Counted from the stretch's first letter, positions 48,411-60,145 are shown. The stretch: DNA of 64,000 nt from Codonopsis lanceolata (GCA_013146195.2 CM028378.1:84502295-84566294), one strand, 5' to 3'. Notes: generated from the sequence alone by a model not told the origin. Translations and numbers: made by a program.

Positions 48411-49690
48411 TCCAAAATGTTTTATAGAGTCGCCATCTTTATTTTAAGGAATAAATAAAGCAAAACCAAAAAAGAAAACCAGAGATTATGAAAACGGGTT
48501 CGGAGGCTAAGTTACGAGTTGGGAAGGTGCTAGGCACCCAACTCGCCCTTTCGGTCTCAAAAATAGTTTTTGGCTAAAGTATACTTTTTGTTATATTTAT
48601 TTAGCAAATAAACAAATCATTAAAAGACAGGAAATAAAAACAAATACATCCGCGGCTGCATTATTTACGGACTCGCAGTCGTCTCTTTACAAATAATTAC
48701 AAATATACTTAAAATTATTTGGTCATAATAATGGCTCTTTTTAGTGCTATTTCCTAACTAAATCCGGACAGCACAACGGCTTACATTTTTATATTAGGCC
48801 GGATGGAAAATAGCACTTTTACAAATAAAAACTTTAAAAAACTTACCTACTAGCGGACTAGGGCGTGCTCGCTCTGTCCTTCAGGGAGAGGGTGTTTTTT
48901 TTAATGAAGTGGTGTGAGGATTCGGGCAGAATAACTGCTTCCGAAATGTTACTTTTTGCCTCGGGATCCGGGCAGAGTAACGGTTTATTTTGGTTGTTTT
49001 GGTTGCTTGAGGGAGGCAGAAATCGGGCATAATAACGGCTTATTTCTGACTGATTTGACCTTTTAAATCGGGCAGAGCAACTGCTCTTTCCGTGATTTTT
49101 GGACCGGGGAAATAGGGTGGAAACCTAGCTGGGGGGCTAAGGCTCACTTTAACCGGTGGGTTTTGAGTTTTGAGGAGTTTTGGCAGGGTTTTGAGGCTTT
49201 GGAGAAGGATCTCTCACTATCTCACTTCGCTCTCTATTTCTCCAGCGTAACGACGCAGAGAATTCTTCGGGGAAGAAAAGTTGTGTTTGAAAGTGAACCC
49301 CGAAGGCTCTATTTATAGCCTAGGAAGAGGACACCGAGGGAATTAAATTTTCTCTCTTCATGCTTCACTCAGTTGTACAGAACGCGGAGGATTTTGCACA
49401 TTACGGCGAAGTAGGCGTCTCCAGTAGCGCTTGGGAGCATCAGATCTAATCTGGGCGCCACCCATTGATGAACTTGGCGCCACCCCCATTTGGGGAATGG
49501 GTGGCGCCAACTTAGCTTTAGTTCTTTTCTTTTTTGCAATTTAACTCCTGCATTTCACTGTTTTGCGCATCCTGCTTTGTCCTTTTGCATTTTCAACCCT
49601 ATAACTTGACATTTTGTTAAGTTTTAACAGGTCTTAATATTTCATGTCATGTTACATATCAGGGGTACGGAATTGGGGTGTCTACAGAGC
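48411..49690 (+). mobile_element. LTR-type sequence with repeated GGGCAGARYAACNGC motif
   Basis: GAGTCGCCATC near 48428 and GAAGGTGCTAGGCACCCAAC near 48525 are phrases I associate with plant Ty3/gypsy (Tat-like) LTRs. GGGGTGTCTACA near 49675 looks like an LTR 3' end. Inside, CGGGCAGARYAACNGC-like words recur at about 48936, 48969, 49025 and 49069, with a related one near 48768. A TATTTATAGCC box lies near 49311. No coding feature. Borders and family are inferred. Confidence 0.4.
49474..49510. repeat. Perfect 12-bp inverted repeat, hairpin-forming
   Basis: TTGGCGCCACCC is exactly inverted as GGGTGGCGCCAA around a 13-base loop. A third copy of GGCGCCACCC lies at about 49454. GC-rich in an AT-rich setting. 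Confidence 0.8.
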
Positions 49691-50032
49691 CCCTCAACGA
49701 TGGAGTCTATGGGTAACCCGCAGCTTACTGAGTAGACGAACATCGTTGATAAGAAATAGACTCTCCAATTTCGTGCAATTAATACGAGGGAGAGATACAA
49801 CAGGTAGCAGTTATAATGCAACCGTTTATAATGCAAGCCAAACCTCCATACCCTAGACATTTTTATTCGGTTATAGCAGGTTATCGTAGTTTTTAAGTAG
49901 ATATGCAAATTAAATGCTCTAATGGTCGGACCTACTAACGTATGCTGCCTACGTATTCCTTAATAAAGGAAATCAGACCAAACGTAGTTCGGCCTCAAGC
50001 AAGACGAACAACCAACGAGGATGTCATGTCCT

Positions 50033-50400
50033 TCGGGTCAAAACCCGTCCAAGAACACAACGGAAAAAGATTTTCATGTTTTTGAAAAGTCGTATTCAAC
50101 CGGTCAAAACCTGCCGTCAAATACGGTATGAAGATTTTTAAGTTTTTCGAAAACCATATTTCAACCGGTCAATACCTGTCATTGAAATACGTTAAGAGGA
50201 ATTTTCAAAAATTGTGTTCAACCGGTCAATACCTTGTCGCCAAATACAATAAGAAAATTTTCAAATTTTTTGAAAACTGTACTCAACCAATCAAAATCCG
50301 TCGCCGAGTACGGCAAAAAAAGCTTTCTTCAAATTTTTCGAAAACTGTATCCAACCGATCAAAATCTGTCGCCAGATACGGCAAAAAGATTTTTCTTTTT
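50033..50400. repeat. Tandem array of 57-68-bp units
   Basis: TTCAACCGGTCAA-type words start units at 50096, 50160, 50217, 50282 and 50350. Each unit has CCTGTCGCCAAATACGGCAA-like and AAATTTTTCGAAAACTG-like segments. Unit lengths vary, so no protein repeat results. Confidence 0.85.
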
Positions 50401-50870
50401 TCCTTCCTCTTTTTTTTTCTTTTTTTCTCAATATTCCTCTTTTTTGTTCTTTTCAATATTCCTCTTTTTTTTCAATATTCCTCTTTTTTTGTTCTTTTCA
50501 ATATTCCTCTTTTTTTTTTTTTGTATTTTTGTCAAAAACAAAACTTGAAAAAGATTTTTCTTTTATTTTTGAAGGTAGGATAAGAATACCTTACCTTTCT
50601 TAGCTTTTCATGCTTCGGTTGGTGCTGCGGATTCAGCTGATTTTGATATTTCTGCAATCCTTATTTCTTCGAGCTGGGGACCTCTTTTCTTTTTCTTTTC
50701 TTTTTTTTTTTCTTTATTTCTTTTTCTTTTCTTATTCTTCTTTTTTTTCCTTCTTTTTTTTCTTTATTTCTTTCTTTCGCTTGCATTTTTGCATGCTTAA
50801 TTTCTTCGCCCTTTATTTTTTTTTCTTTTGCATGCTCTTCTTTGATTTTTCATGCAAGCTTTATTTTTAC
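50401..50870. repeat. T-rich, CTTTTTT low-complexity stretch
   Basis: Poly-T runs with CAATATTCCTCTTTTTT repeated four times near 50430-50520. Phe-rich open frames here are compositional. Confidence 0.8.
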
Positions 50871-51421
50871 CAGTGTTCTAAAACTCCCGGCCTAGCTCCG
50901 CCTAGGCCTCGTCTAGGCGCCAGACCCCTCTCTACCGCCGCGACTTTCTTAGTTGCCGCCTAATCGACCAAGTCGGCGTCCACGCCAAACCTCACTTACC
51001 TTAATTTATTTTTATAACTTTGATTTTGTGGCATGTGGTGACCGGAGAAGGAAGAGAGAGTCGTAATGGTGAGGTAGAGAGGGAGGTAATGGGGGGCGAA
51101 CTGGAGTAATATCTTTTTTTGTTTTTAGTTCTAAATTTGGCTGGTTTATTGCTTTGAGGTTGTTGAGAATTGAGATTAATGGTAGGTTTGTATATTTTTG
51201 TTCATTTTACAAATATAGGCAAGTGTTTGATAAAATGACAAACATAAAAAAAATTAAATTTGTAGTCAATGTGTTTGATCTTTGATGTAAATTATTAAAA
51301 AAATGATAATTATGCCTTAATTCTAGGCCCCGCCTAGGCCCCGATTACGCCCCGACTAGTCCCCTAGGTGTTAGGCGCTAGTGTGCTGCCTAGCGGCCGC
51401 CTAACGATTTTTAGAACCTTG
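50871..51421. mobile_element. hAT-type MITE, 551 bp, perfect 8-bp TSD
   Basis: The left end is CAGTGTTCTAAAA and the inverted right end is CAAGGTTCTAAAA. ATTTTTAC flanks both sides exactly (50863-50870 and 51422-51429). Subterminal regions are rich in CGCCTAGGC words in both orientations. No transposase. It lies upstream of the plant mobile domain gene. Confidence 0.93.
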
Positions 51422-51829
51422 ATTTTTACCGAATACTTACCTTTGTCGCTGATTTTTCTGGCTTTTATGTTTATCTTGCGGCTGACTTGCTGGGGATATG
51501 ATTTTTCCTTGCTCCTGGATGGATGGCCGCCAAATATGGTTAACAAAATTACCTTTGTTAACTTTCTGTTAAGTCCTAGGGGCCACTTTGCAATCTTGGA
51601 ATTTTGAGGACTTAAGTGCTAAACTTGAGTTGCCTAGAGGGGGAAAAGTGAAAATTTCACTTTTTCCTCCTTTCTTTTACGGGGATGACGGCAAAAGCCT
51701 TCATTTCTCTCTTTCTCCTCTGCTTCAACTTTCCTCCATAGCCGACGGAGCAGCAGAATTTTTTCTATTTCTTCCATTTCTTATCCTTTTCTCAGTTTTT
51801 TTCCGCCAAAGTGCTTGTTTTTCAAATAG

Positions 51830-52953
51830 ATGGCTTCTTTTTCGAGATCTAGGAAGGGAAAAGCGCCAATGCACCCAGATTCGGGTGAAGAGAGGAAGGA
51901 ACTTCCTCCTTTGACCCGGAATCACGTTGAATATTTCTACTCAAAAGATAACTAGGGCAATTTGGTCCGCGATTGGCACAAACATATCTCGAATCTTCAG
52001 AATCCCGATGTAAGTATACTCTTTCACCAACCCATTTGGTTATTTTTTCAGATCTGCTCAATTTCTGCACTTCTTTGGACTTTTGGAGGATATATATATC
52101 TCTTTATAATGCTTATGCATGCAATTTATAAGCTAAAATAATGCAATTTTGGTAATGATAGATGTATGAAATTTATGCAATTTATTTTTATGACGCACAA
52201 TTGAACTAGTGGTCACTATTTGACCATACTATGCATGATTTATGCTATTAATGCAAATGGGGCTATATGATGCATGTTTTAAGGCCTAAAAATATTTTTA
52301 CATGGTATATGCCTATAAGACAGGCTTTTCGGAACATAATGCAAATTTTTCTGGGCATATTTTTGGACGCATTTCGAATACATACAGGACAAAACAGATA
52401 TATTTTATGCACTATAATTCATTTTTAATGCATACCTATGCTGGAGGGATATAATAAATGCCATGAGAATATTTTCTTTTCATGATTGATGGCATTTTAT
52501 TCTCTTTTTCCCTCAAGCTATAATGCAGCTTATTGGACTATAAATGCAAATGAAGGATGCATTTATCATTTATTTGATGCAGATGCAATGCCTAAAAAAT
52601 TATAGGATGCTTTACTAATATGATGCATGAATACACTTATTTTATCATGTATGCAAAAATGCAAAATGCAGTATATATCTTTAAATGCAAAACATGCATT
52701 TTTATGACGCCTAAAATGCCAAGATACATATTTAGATGCAAAAAGATGTATTTTTATTTATTATTTCTTTTTCCTTTGTTTTTGTTTTTTTAGCAAATAT
52801 ATTATTTATTTATAAGCAAAGATTTATTTATTTATTATATTTTTTTACAGCAATGATTGATGTATATTTTATTTATACAAGAATGCAAATGAAAATTCTT
52901 AAATACATGATAAAATGCAAAATGCATGAATGAAAGGCACACATTTATATATA

Positions 52954-52990
<37 letters not shown>

Positions 52991-53011
52991 TAATATATCT
53001 ACAAGAACACA

Positions 53012-53071
<60 letters not shown>

Positions 53072-55158
53072 TTTTTTTTATAAAAAAGTTGCCTAATGTA
53101 TTGATTATGCAAGAAAAAAGGTTTATGAGAATCTTACATTTCCTTCCTTCCCCCCCCCCCCCCCTTTTTTTTTTCAGGAGCGTGTTACCTTGACTCGTGT
53201 TCGGGCAAGTTGCGATATGGTGACGGACATTTTCCATCTGATGCCCGAGCCGGCACGGGTTTTGGTGGAGGATACTGGCCTCTGGGTATTCATGCGGGCA
53301 TTCCGTCCCTTCCGTAGCTATATGGCCATCTTTGATATATTACGGAACTATTGGTGGGACACGACCCACACTTTCCACTTCAGCTGGGGAGAGGCCACTA
53401 TGACCCCATGCGACTTTGCCGTTATCACGGGTATCTCTACCAGCATCGGGCGGATTCTTGAGCCGGATTATACTCTCTGTCAACATCATGACGTGGTGGA
53501 GGATCTTCTGGGCTTCGTGCCCGAATATAAAACTGCGGATGAGATCAAGATTGGCAGCGTTAAGAGATGGCTTTTGGCGAATGCTGGGAAAGTCAATGCT
53601 GGGGATAGCATCGCTGTAACTCGCGTCGCCTGAGCCTTTCTATTTTTCTTCCTGGGGATGTCGCTCTTTGCCAATTCCTCCACTTCTCTGAGAGTTTCCC
53701 TCCTAGGCTGCCTCTGGGAACTGGACCGCGTGATTGAATATGACTGGCAGCAGGCGAGCCTGGCTGAACTTTATGCCTCCATGGACAGGGCGAGCCGGAA
53801 TGAATCACCGGTTATTACTGGCTTTGCTCCTGCTTGGGAGGTGCATCTCTTTTCTTCCCACATTCAATTTTTTTTCTGTCAGCATTATTATTATTATTTT
53901 TCATCATTTTTCTTTTTATAGCTGACTTTTGCTTCTTCTTTTTTTCAGGTGTGGGCTTATTCTGTTTTTGACTTTACACCAGGCCCACTACGCAGCAGCG
54001 TTCACAGACCACCTTATTTGGCTAAGTTTGTAAACTCAAACCGGAAGAAGAAAGATAGAGACGGCCATTTTCTGGAACAACTTAGATTGCGTGACAGGAT
54101 AGATAGCTCGACCTCGGGCTCTGTACATTTGGTTCCTTGGTAGAATTTAGTAGGGCCATATGAGGTCACCCTGACACTGAGCCGCTGCCGGATTCTCATG
54201 GTGTTGATCATGAATGATTCTTTATATATGGGCGAGGGAGTTAATCGCCAACATGTCCTGTACTCGACACCTCCAGTGGTGCCTCCTGCACCTCCCCCTT
54301 GGGTGATCGTTCCAGATCTTCTTCCAAACAGGTATCTTTACCTGTCAAAATTTTTCATGCCGCCCAGTGATTATCCAGTCATGCCATATGAGGAGTTCTT
54401 GAGGACGATGCTCCATCCTGCTCCTCCTGCCCCTGTGGTTGCCAGACGTGCATCCGATGCATGTGATAGACCAGCGTCCTCTCACCCAGCTCTTGATGCA
54501 CAGTCGGAGTTCTCTATGGCCGATGATGCCTTCTCCACCTTCCGATATCATCGAGATGGAAGACTTATAGAGCAAGTCTTACCCGATGCGGATATTCCCG
54601 AGGAGTACCGTGTCCCTGATCACCCTCGCACGGTATATATCATCACTCATTTTTTTTTCATTTTTTTTATATATTACTCTTTTTTTTAGCATCATCATTA
54701 TTCATTTTTATCACTTTTTTCTTGGACTGATGCATTTCTTTTTTTGTTTCAACATCCTCTTTTTTTTTTTTTTTCAGGTTAAGGTGTCCACATATAAGAG
54801 GCTGCTGTGGGGCTTCGTCAGCATCAACAAACTTTACCAGCGGCTTATGGATGACTTTTCTTGCCGGGGAAGTGATGCTATACGGCAGACCAGACGCCGT
54901 GATGATGATGACGATGAAGTTGGCGGGTCGGCTCACCCTCGGGTGAGAGGTAGAGGTCACAGGCTTGGCGGCGGAACGGGCCCTCGAGCGATGGGAGGCG
55001 GTTTTGATAGGGGCAGAGCGTCTGCGATTATTAGCTCCTACTACCTGCACACATTAGTTTTTTTTTCTATTCTTTTTTCTGTTGGTTTTTTTTTCTGTTT
55101 TATTTGCACCAGAATTTGTGCAAACATTTATTATGCAATGCAATATAATTTTATATGA
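51830..55158 (+). pseudogene. Plant mobile domain (PMD) gene, four exons, three nonsense codons
   Basis: Exons are 51830-52009, 53178-53840, 53949-54632 and 54778-55158. All junctions are GT-AG and phase 0. Exon 1 starts MASFSRSRKGKAPMH and includes VRDWHKHI. Exon 2 carries the PMD core: FHFSWGEATMTPCDFAVITG, and later FLFFFLGMSLFANSS with YDWQQASLAELYA. Exon 3 continues WAYSVFDFTPGP and CRILMVLIMND. Exon 4 ends in an Arg/Gly-rich region. In-frame stops occur at 51953-51955 (TAG), 53631-53633 (TGA) and 54141-54143 (TAG). PMD proteins include MAIN/MAIL silencing and genome-stability factors in Arabidopsis, and the domain also occurs within transposons. The TE-rich setting favours a transposon-borne copy. 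The hydrophobic end of exon 4 suggests the true 3' end lies elsewhere. Confidence 0.8.
52010..53177 (+). other. Intron 1 of the PMD gene, with ATT and TA microsatellites
   Basis: The donor GTAAGTAT (52010) and acceptor TTTTTTCAG (53177) bound it. It contains ATGCA-rich low-complexity sequence, an (ATT)n run at 52954-52990, a (TA)n run at about 53015-53068 and a (C)13 run before the acceptor. Confidence 0.7.
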
Positions 55159-55943
55159 TGCAAGAAAATAAAATGCAGACTCAAAATGCATGCAGAAAAT
55201 AAAGCTATACCGATATCTAAGGGTAATGGCACGCTGCATCTCTGAAACGGATTTTAAAAGAATATACCTTCGTGCTCGAGAGGGCTTTTCTGGAGATACT
55301 CGGGGAGAAGGAGGCAGCCGCCTTCTCTTGTTCTTGGCCATATAATTGCTGCAGGGCTACACTTGGCATAAGGCTATTCTTCATAGCCCCTGCGTTTTTC
55401 TTCACAATTAGACAGGGCAGCAGTGAATGGTCGGGACCCAAGTCGTATGGATGTTTCAGGACAACGGTAGTGCTGATAATGAATAGGACAATGACACTTC
55501 TGGTGCTTTTCATTCTGATGAGACTGAGCCTTTTCTGTGCCTTGCAGAAGAAGTACATGGGCCCGGCGGGACGGACGCCGCATGCACTAATGGACTGCTC
55601 CGGGGCTTAAGCTGCAAAAGAAGGATAGTTTTGGGGAACAAGGAGGGTAGAGGCAATAATAGATATGTACAGGCAACTAATACATAGTCCAAATATCTTA
55701 ACAATTATTCATAAGTTGCACCTTAGGACTTGTAATTTTATATTTTAGTTTTTTAATGTGAGCTTTCTGTCGTGGTTTTTCTCTTTTCTTTGTCAGTCGA
55801 GCCCCTCATATGCTGAAGACTGGAGGTAGGATGCCGAGGATCCAAATGGTGCCTTCCCTCTCATTTTTCTCCTGATTTTTTTATATGCTCTAATTTTTAC
55901 CTAGGCCGCCCTTTTGGGTTTTCAACCTAGCGAGCCCTTGTTT
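55159..55943. other. Downstream of the PMD gene; unidentified ORF at 55217-55558 (-)
   Basis: The minus strand is open for 113 codons (55558-55217), containing VALQQLYGQEQEKAAASFSP. I do not recognise it. The same stretch is also open on the plus strand (55272-55610), which lowers confidence in either. GAGCCCCTCATATG at 55800 echoes GAGCCCCTCAACGATG at 49688, suggesting both sides of the PMD block belong to related repeat sequence. Confidence 0.3.
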
Positions 55944-56689
55944 CACTACAAGAAAACATGACAATTGAAACGGAAATTCCGCAACCGAATTGAAATCAGT
56001 TTCAGTGTAAAAAGTGTTCAAGGGAAATCGACATGCACAATTAATTTTGCAACTCATATTGCAATGGAAAATTATTTTGTCGCATCTTGTTTCGGGGAAA
56101 AAGTTGGAGGGAAGAATGCCACCTAATTTTGCAATAGTTTTTGAAACAGATGAACTTCCGTTTCAATTTTCCATTTCAAGTTCAGTTGTATTTATTAATA
56201 TAGGATTTTTATATTTTGAAACTAAAAAATTTGACATTCTATTTTGGACGAAAAATTGGAGGGAAGAAACCCGCCTAATTTTGCAAGGAATTTTGAAACA
56301 GATAAAACATTGGTTTCAAATTCCTCGTTCAATTTCAGTTGCAATTAATCTTATATGAATTTTATTTTATTAAATTGAAAAAACTAGTCTACAAAAAAAC
56401 GCAATATGTTTTCCCTTTACTTATTTCACAACCTCTAACCTAACCTAGCCAGCAAAGCCCCTCATCCTCTCTTCTCTGCCTCTCGCTCTCACCCTCGCCT
56501 CGCTCTCAATTTCCCTCCAGTACTGCTGCGTCTTCTTCCAGCGAAACTCGTGGTGCCGGCGTCTCCTCCAATGCCCAAAAACCATCTCATCTCATTCCCT
56601 CTCCGCCGAATTAAACAAGGTATGAAATATGAACTCCCAAGTCCCATCATGTATGAAATTGTTGGAATTGTTGGTATTCTGATTATTAG
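55944..56689 (+). mobile_element. CACTA (En/Spm) transposon terminus and subterminal region
   Basis: CACTACAAGAAAACATG at 55944 is the canonical plant CACTA end. The adjoining sequence contains repeated TTGAAACGGA / TTTCAATTT and GTTTCAGT words in both orientations, as in CACTA subterminal regions. A pyrimidine-rich leader-like segment at 56440-56630 may be the start of the element's transcript. No TNP1/TNP2-type transposase was seen. The opposite end is uncertain; a degenerate candidate, ATGTTATTTTTTGTAGTC, lies at 62602-62619. Confidence 0.75.
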
Positions 56690-57559
56690 TGAAAGGACTC
56701 AATAACTCGCCCTACACGTGGCTAACACGTGGCGGCCGGAACGACGACACCTGGCAACCAGAGCGACCTGGCCTAGCCTAGCACCATCCTCGATCCGAGC
56801 CCCATCAGATCGACCAGGCCCATGCCGAATAGAATCACTCCGAACAAGTTGAGCATTGCTAGGCCAACCTTCCATGATCGGTCCTCGACCTTAGCCGACC
56901 ATCGTAGAAGACGAGGATGCAAATACAACCGACCAAGCAAACATGAGAACCCATGGTCGACCCCGTGATTGGACCGACCTGAATGAAGTAACGTCATCAT
57001 AGTACAAAGTACGCCAGGTGGTTCAGTTTAATTGGAGAGACATCAACGTGCACTGCACCCGCCGCTCCCGCCGCTCTTACGCAGTTGACTTCACGATACT
57101 CGACATACCCGAAAAGTGAAAACCAATAAGAACCAGCCACCTCGGCCGACCAGCAGATCTTGTCTCCAACGTGCCGTCCTTCCCGGTCTTGCAAGCCAAG
57201 CCTAGAGAGGAGTATAAAAAGGGACGTAGCCAACTTCACAAGGTATGACACTATTCACACTTAACAAGCTTCCCGCATAGAGCATACAAATTATTCACGG
57301 TGACCACAGGGAACGCCTGTATTCACCTACGTTATCCCTTCACTAACTCTCACACCGGAGGGTTTTAGCTGGGATAACCTCCCAGCTCCCTAACCGGTGT
57401 TTTCTCTTGTTCCTCAGGTCACAGGGCTAAGAAGACGACGGAGAAACCAGTAAGAACATCAGCCAGATATCCACTCCGCAACACCCATACAGACACCTCA
57501 CCACCTGAACCAGCTCCACGTAAGCTCCAAGTGTAGTCACCCTTTGTTTGGCGCGATCA
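56690..57559 (+). mobile_element. Solo LTR, probably Ty3/gypsy, 870 bp
   Basis: It starts TGAAAGGACTCAATAACTCG and ends GGCGCGATCA. ATTAG flanks both sides (56685-56689 and 57560-57564), a perfect 5-bp TSD. It holds a TATA box (GTATAAAAAGGGACG, about 57211) and a downstream CACCGGAGGG region typical of plant gypsy LTRs. No internal retroelement sequence remains. It is inserted just inside the CACTA terminus. Confidence 0.92.
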
Positions 57560-57612
57560 ATTAGCATCTTCGAAATGTTCAAATTGCAATACTTTCCATA
57601 AATTAAGCAGAG

Positions 57613-57616
<4 letters not shown>

Positions 57617-57671
<55 letters not shown>
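57617..57671. repeat. (GT)n(TA)n compound microsatellite
   Basis: About 18 GT units followed by about 9 TA units. Confidence 0.95.
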
Positions 57672-57672
<1 letters not shown>

Positions 57673-58593
57673 CACTAGTACTCAGAAGAGAATGAAGAAA
57701 ACAGTCAAAATCCTTCATCATTACCCCAATCTGCTACTAATAGCAACCTCAATTTGCATTGACCGATAAGAAATTAAAGCCCCTACTCGATTCGAGTCAG
57801 CTTTATATCAATTAATCAATTCCACATCGACACATGACAGAGTAATTGGAAAACAATTAAGAAGAAATTAAAACGAATCTGCATACATGGTCATATGTCA
57901 ATGTATGTTATCAATTGACTCTGCTATTAGAATTTAGATCCATTGGCAATTTGAACAATCTATCCTTGAAGTTGAATCTGTATCGCAAATCCTTCACAAG
58001 CGTACATTTTGGAAGAGAAACCTTAATTTTTTTAATGATGCTGTTTGTCTAACAGCCATATGCCTCAAACGGTTTGGTTTACTACAATCTTGATGGTAGA
58101 AACAAAGAAGTTCTTAAGGCTTGGGGTGATCTTTATTTTGAAGCATTTTTCTTAGACTCTAAGCTCTACTTCTTTCAAGGATATTGTAGTAGAAGTATTT
58201 GTTGAGGTGTTGAAATCTTGAAGATTCATTCATTAGTATCACTCTGCATGTCTTTCCATTAATCAATATTATGATGATTGTTGCAACCTAGTAATAACAT
58301 TGACGTTGAATGTCACAATGTTAAGAAAATGGGAAGGAGATCTCTTAGCGAATAATTTTCTACAACAGCAATGTTTCTTGGTTTAAAGACTCAATATTTG
58401 CCTCGTATTTTGAAATCCTTTTCTTGACATCCATGTCTAGCTAGTTGCTTTGATGGGGATCGTTGAGCCACACACCCTAACCAAAGCCTTCTTTGCCTAC
58501 AAGCATGAGCCCAGAGGGCAAAATTAGATAAAAATCAACAGAAAGTTACAAGCAATATAGGTAGTTCCTAACCTGACAATTCTGAGAGATAGT
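57672..58593. other. Spacer, nothing identified
   Basis: No coding region or element border is supported. AT-rich with scattered short frames. Confidence 0.4.
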
Positions 58594-58600
58594 AGCTTAC

Positions 58601-59041
58601 CTCTCTTTCCCAATTAGCCCGCACAGTTAGAATGAAAAGGATTAATTCTTGTAAAAACACTGCTACTATTATTCCTATCCTGAGGCCCTGTTAACCAGTT
58701 TCCAAACCGTGACAAAATGGTCAAATCCTCAAATGCTGCAAAAATGATGCATAACAACAAAGGTAATCATTTGAATGTAATGTCTGCAATTACCATTAAC
58801 CACGGACTGGACTCCATCTCACAAATGGTTTGCTGCAAGCCTGCAATGAAAAACATCATTTGCCCAACGTAGTTCACTACCCTTTCTTCCGTACAATAAC
58901 AGTATGCCCAAACTTTACGTCCCAAGATCATGGCAGTGGTAACCAAACCACTTTCAATAGTAGCCATGGATATTGCTACACCTACTGCCAAACTAGCTGC
59001 ATCTCACCGCCCAGCCCCCAGTTCATTTGAAACTCTTATGC
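58601..59041 (-). pseudogene. MATE (DTX) efflux transporter fragment
   Basis: From 59039 downward the minus strand reads IRVSNELGAGR, a stop (59006-59004), then DAASLAVGVAISMATIESGL and MILGRKVWAYCYCTEERVV. RVSNELGAG is the hallmark of plant MATE proteins in the second half. Further down (about 58675-58601) it reads GIIVAVFLQELILFILTVRA, then NWERE, ending at a GTAAG donor, as in the last transmembrane segment and tail of the family. The loop between is deleted or diverged. Full proteins are about 480-550 residues with 12 transmembrane helices and export organic compounds against a cation gradient. Only C-terminal exons remain here, with one clear nonsense codon. Upstream exons were not found. 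Confidence 0.75.
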
Positions 59042-59045
59042 TGAT

Positions 59046-59444
59046 CGAGGAAGAAGAAAACATGTCCATCAGTTCTAAAAATAAGGTAATCAAAGGAACT
59101 GAAAAAAAAAACTTGTCATTTAGTAGTTTGAACATCCCTCATTCTTGTTTTGTCAAACAAACAGCATCCACTAGTAAAATGAAAGAAAAAGGTGAACCCT
59201 TAAATAAATTCCAAATATGTATATCCAATGTAGTTGTCAAATATGTGATCCTCGATACTTAATTTTTCGTTGATGTTCATTTTTTAAGCTCTGAATATTC
59301 TGTATCAAACTGGTAAGACAAATTAAAACAAATAATCATCAACAACAAAAAACATTATACAGCTCAATAGAGCTTATGATTCCAAAATTAAAGAGGTTAC
59401 AATGGTTATAGTATTCGTAAGAAGTTGCAATGCTATAAAAAACC
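59046..59444. other. Spacer
   Basis: Short frames without recognisable domains. Confidence 0.4.
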
Positions 59445-60145
59445 ACTAAGACAGGATAACAACCACACTTGTACCTGATGCAGTTTCTGAAATTCTGACA
59501 CATGGTCTGTCTTTGAACGAAAAACTGCTTTCATTGAGAGAGAACTAGGTGGTGTGCCCTATATGGTTGGAAAGATATACGAGTCTAGTTTATGGGGAAA
59601 AAAACGGTTTGTCGTTTGGAGCTTTGAGGTGTGAGAAAATGAATTTTGATTACAGGCTATGCAAGCTGCCAGCAGACAGTTAATTTCTGCAGCTCCGTTT
59701 CATCTTCCTGTTGATTTTTTCCTCTCGGTTTCTTCTCCTACACACAGCTGGGGTTTTCACCTTTGAATAATCATACAAGTTGTGCGGGAAGAAATACTAA
59801 GACAGGATACCAACCACACTTGTACCTGATGCAGTTTCTAAAATTCTGACACATGGTCTGTCTTTGAACGAAAAACTGCTTTCATTGAGAGAGAACTAGG
59901 TGGTGTGCCCTATATGGTTGGAAAGATATACGAGTCTAGTTTATGGGGAAAAAAACGGTTTGTCGTTTGGAGCTTTGAGGTGTGAGAAAATGAATTTTGA
60001 TTACAGACTATACAAGCTGCCAGCAGACAGTTAATTTCTGCAGCTCCGTTTCATCTTCCTGTTGATTTTTTCCTCTCGGTTTCTTCTCCTACACAGCTGG
60101 GGTTCTTCACTTTTGAATAATCATACAAGTTGTGCGGGAAGAAAT
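59445..60145. repeat. Nearly identical 351-bp tandem duplication
   Basis: Copy 1 is 59445-59795 and copy 2 is 59796-60145. Both begin ACTAAGACAGGATA and end GTGCGGGAAGAAAT or its equivalent. Only a few substitutions and two small indels separate them, so the event is recent. Read on the minus strand the unit looks like a gene leader (it contains CTGCATCAGGTACAAG, a possible splice donor), but no protein is recognised. Confidence 0.9.

Noticed and set aside
50128..50963. Several Phe-rich open frames
   Set aside because: They are produced by poly-T and CTTTTT low-complexity sequence and by the tandem array.
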